From: Nitrospirota bacterium
GTDB taxonomy: Bacteria > Nitrospirota_A > Leptospirillia > Leptospirillales > Leptospirillaceae
NCBI GenBank assembly: GCA_027415455.1
Contig: DAIBSV010000114.1
Span: 1 to 5,933, forward strand
Reading direction: 5' to 3'
DNA length: 5,933 bases
In this document: in pieces, positions 5,419 through 5,933 of the stretch
Numbering within the stretch: position 1 is the first letter of the stretch
Layout: each line of letters begins with the position of its first letter
Made by a program: the position numbers and the translations under genes
Notes under the pieces: model-generated
The model's input: only the letters and a program-made list of their open reading frames with translations
Database searches by the model: none
What the model was told of the DNA's origin: nothing

Positions 5419-5933
5419 ATGAAAACAATTCGAGCCTTTAAATTCCGCTTCGTTCTGACCCCCGGACAGGAGGCCCATCTGTCCCGCCACGCGGGAGGCG
5501 TCCGGTTCGTTTGGAACAAGGCCCTCGGCCTCCAGAAGAAGCGTCTCGATGCCGGGATCCCCCTCCTGTCCTACGGGGACTTGGCCAAGCGCCTGACCCT
5601 GTGGCGGTCGAGCGAGGAGTATGGCTTCCTGGCCCTCGGTCCTTCACAGCCCCAGCAGCAGACCCTCAAGAACCTCGACCAGGCCATTTGGGACGCCCTG
5701 GACCGGAAGAACCCCAAGCGATTCCCCCGGTTCAAGCGGAAGGGGGAAGGAAACTCCCTCCGGTACCCCGATCCCCTCCAGGTGAAGCTCGATCTCGTGA
5801 CCAAGGATGCGGATGGAAGGAATCTCCTTCTCAGGATCTTCCTCCCCAAGGTCGGATGGGTCAAGATCCGGGTGTCCCGGAGACCCTCCGGCGATCTCAA
5901 AAACGCCACCGTTACGGAAAAGGCCGGACGCTG
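5419..5933 (+). CDS. tnpB: TnpB (IS200/IS605 OrfB) RNA-guided nuclease family, N-terminal part, cut by window end
   Basis: TnpB proteins are transposon-encoded RNA-guided DNA nucleases, ancestors of Cas12. The 171 codons present show the N-terminal HTH_OrfB_IS605 pattern (FKFRFVLTPGQEAHLSRHAG, then VRFVWNKAL, residues 8-36), then FLALGPSQPQQQTLKNLDQA (70-89), the basic RFPRFKRKG segment (101-109) and LPKVGWVKIRVSRRPSG..KNATV (142-165), all in the usual order. The RuvC catalytic residues and zinc ribbon would lie beyond the edge, so activity cannot be judged. ATG 5419 is the natural start; ATG 5410 in the same frame would add three residues. Codons end in G or C far more often than in proA or lapB, a sign of recent arrival. 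No tnpA is seen on the left side, so the element may be a tnpB-only (IS1341-type) one or tnpA may lie outside. Confidence 0.9.
   Translation, partial: MKTIRAFKFRFVLTPGQEAHLSRHAGGVRFVWNKALGLQKKRLDAGIPLLSYGDLAKRLTLWRSSEEYGFLALGPSQPQQQTLKNLDQAIWDALDRKNPKRFPRFKRKGEGNSLRYPDPLQVKLDLVTKDADGRNLLLRIFLPKVGWVKIRVSRRPSGDLKNATVTEKAGR

Overview
The window is a compact run of plus-strand housekeeping genes from a Gram-negative bacterium, ending in a mobile element. The Gram-negative inference rests on a LapA/LapB-type lipopolysaccharide-assembly protein. The obg-proB-proA-nadD-rsfS style of gene order and the moderately high GC would fit a Nitrospirota/Leptospirillum-like or deltaproteobacterial genome, but this taxonomic guess is not proven from the sequence.

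Layout, left to right. (1) About 1-309: the 3' end of proB (glutamate 5-kinase, PUA domain), readable in one frame only from about position 22. (2) 299-1558: complete proA (gamma-glutamyl phosphate reductase). (3) 1530-2271: nadD (nicotinate-nucleotide adenylyltransferase), split by a one-base frame change somewhere between about 2005 and 2125. (4) 2249-2293: a rho-independent terminator whose left arm lies inside the end of nadD. (5) 2382-2855: rsfS (ribosomal silencing factor), with a GTG start fixed by an AAGGAG site. (6) 2852-4258: a TPR protein in which a LapA-like membrane domain is fused to a LapB-like TPR/rubredoxin body. (7) 4255-4971: a comF-type phosphoribosyltransferase. rsfS-lapB and lapB-comF are each joined by an ATGA stop/start overlap. 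(8) 4972-5418: an AT-richer gap holding an apparently broken 5' end of mltG. (9) 5419-5933: the N-terminal third to half of a TnpB (IS200/IS605 OrfB), cut by the window edge.

proB and proA give the first two steps of proline synthesis, nadD serves NAD synthesis, and rsfS controls ribosome subunit joining. The lapAB fusion and the mltG remnant concern the cell envelope. The points most worth a second look are the single-chain LapA-LapB fusion, the mltG remnant beside a compositionally distinct tnpB, and the cluster of frame breaks (proB end, nadD, mltG), which may be sequencing or assembly errors or genuine decay. I did not find a wholly new biological system here.
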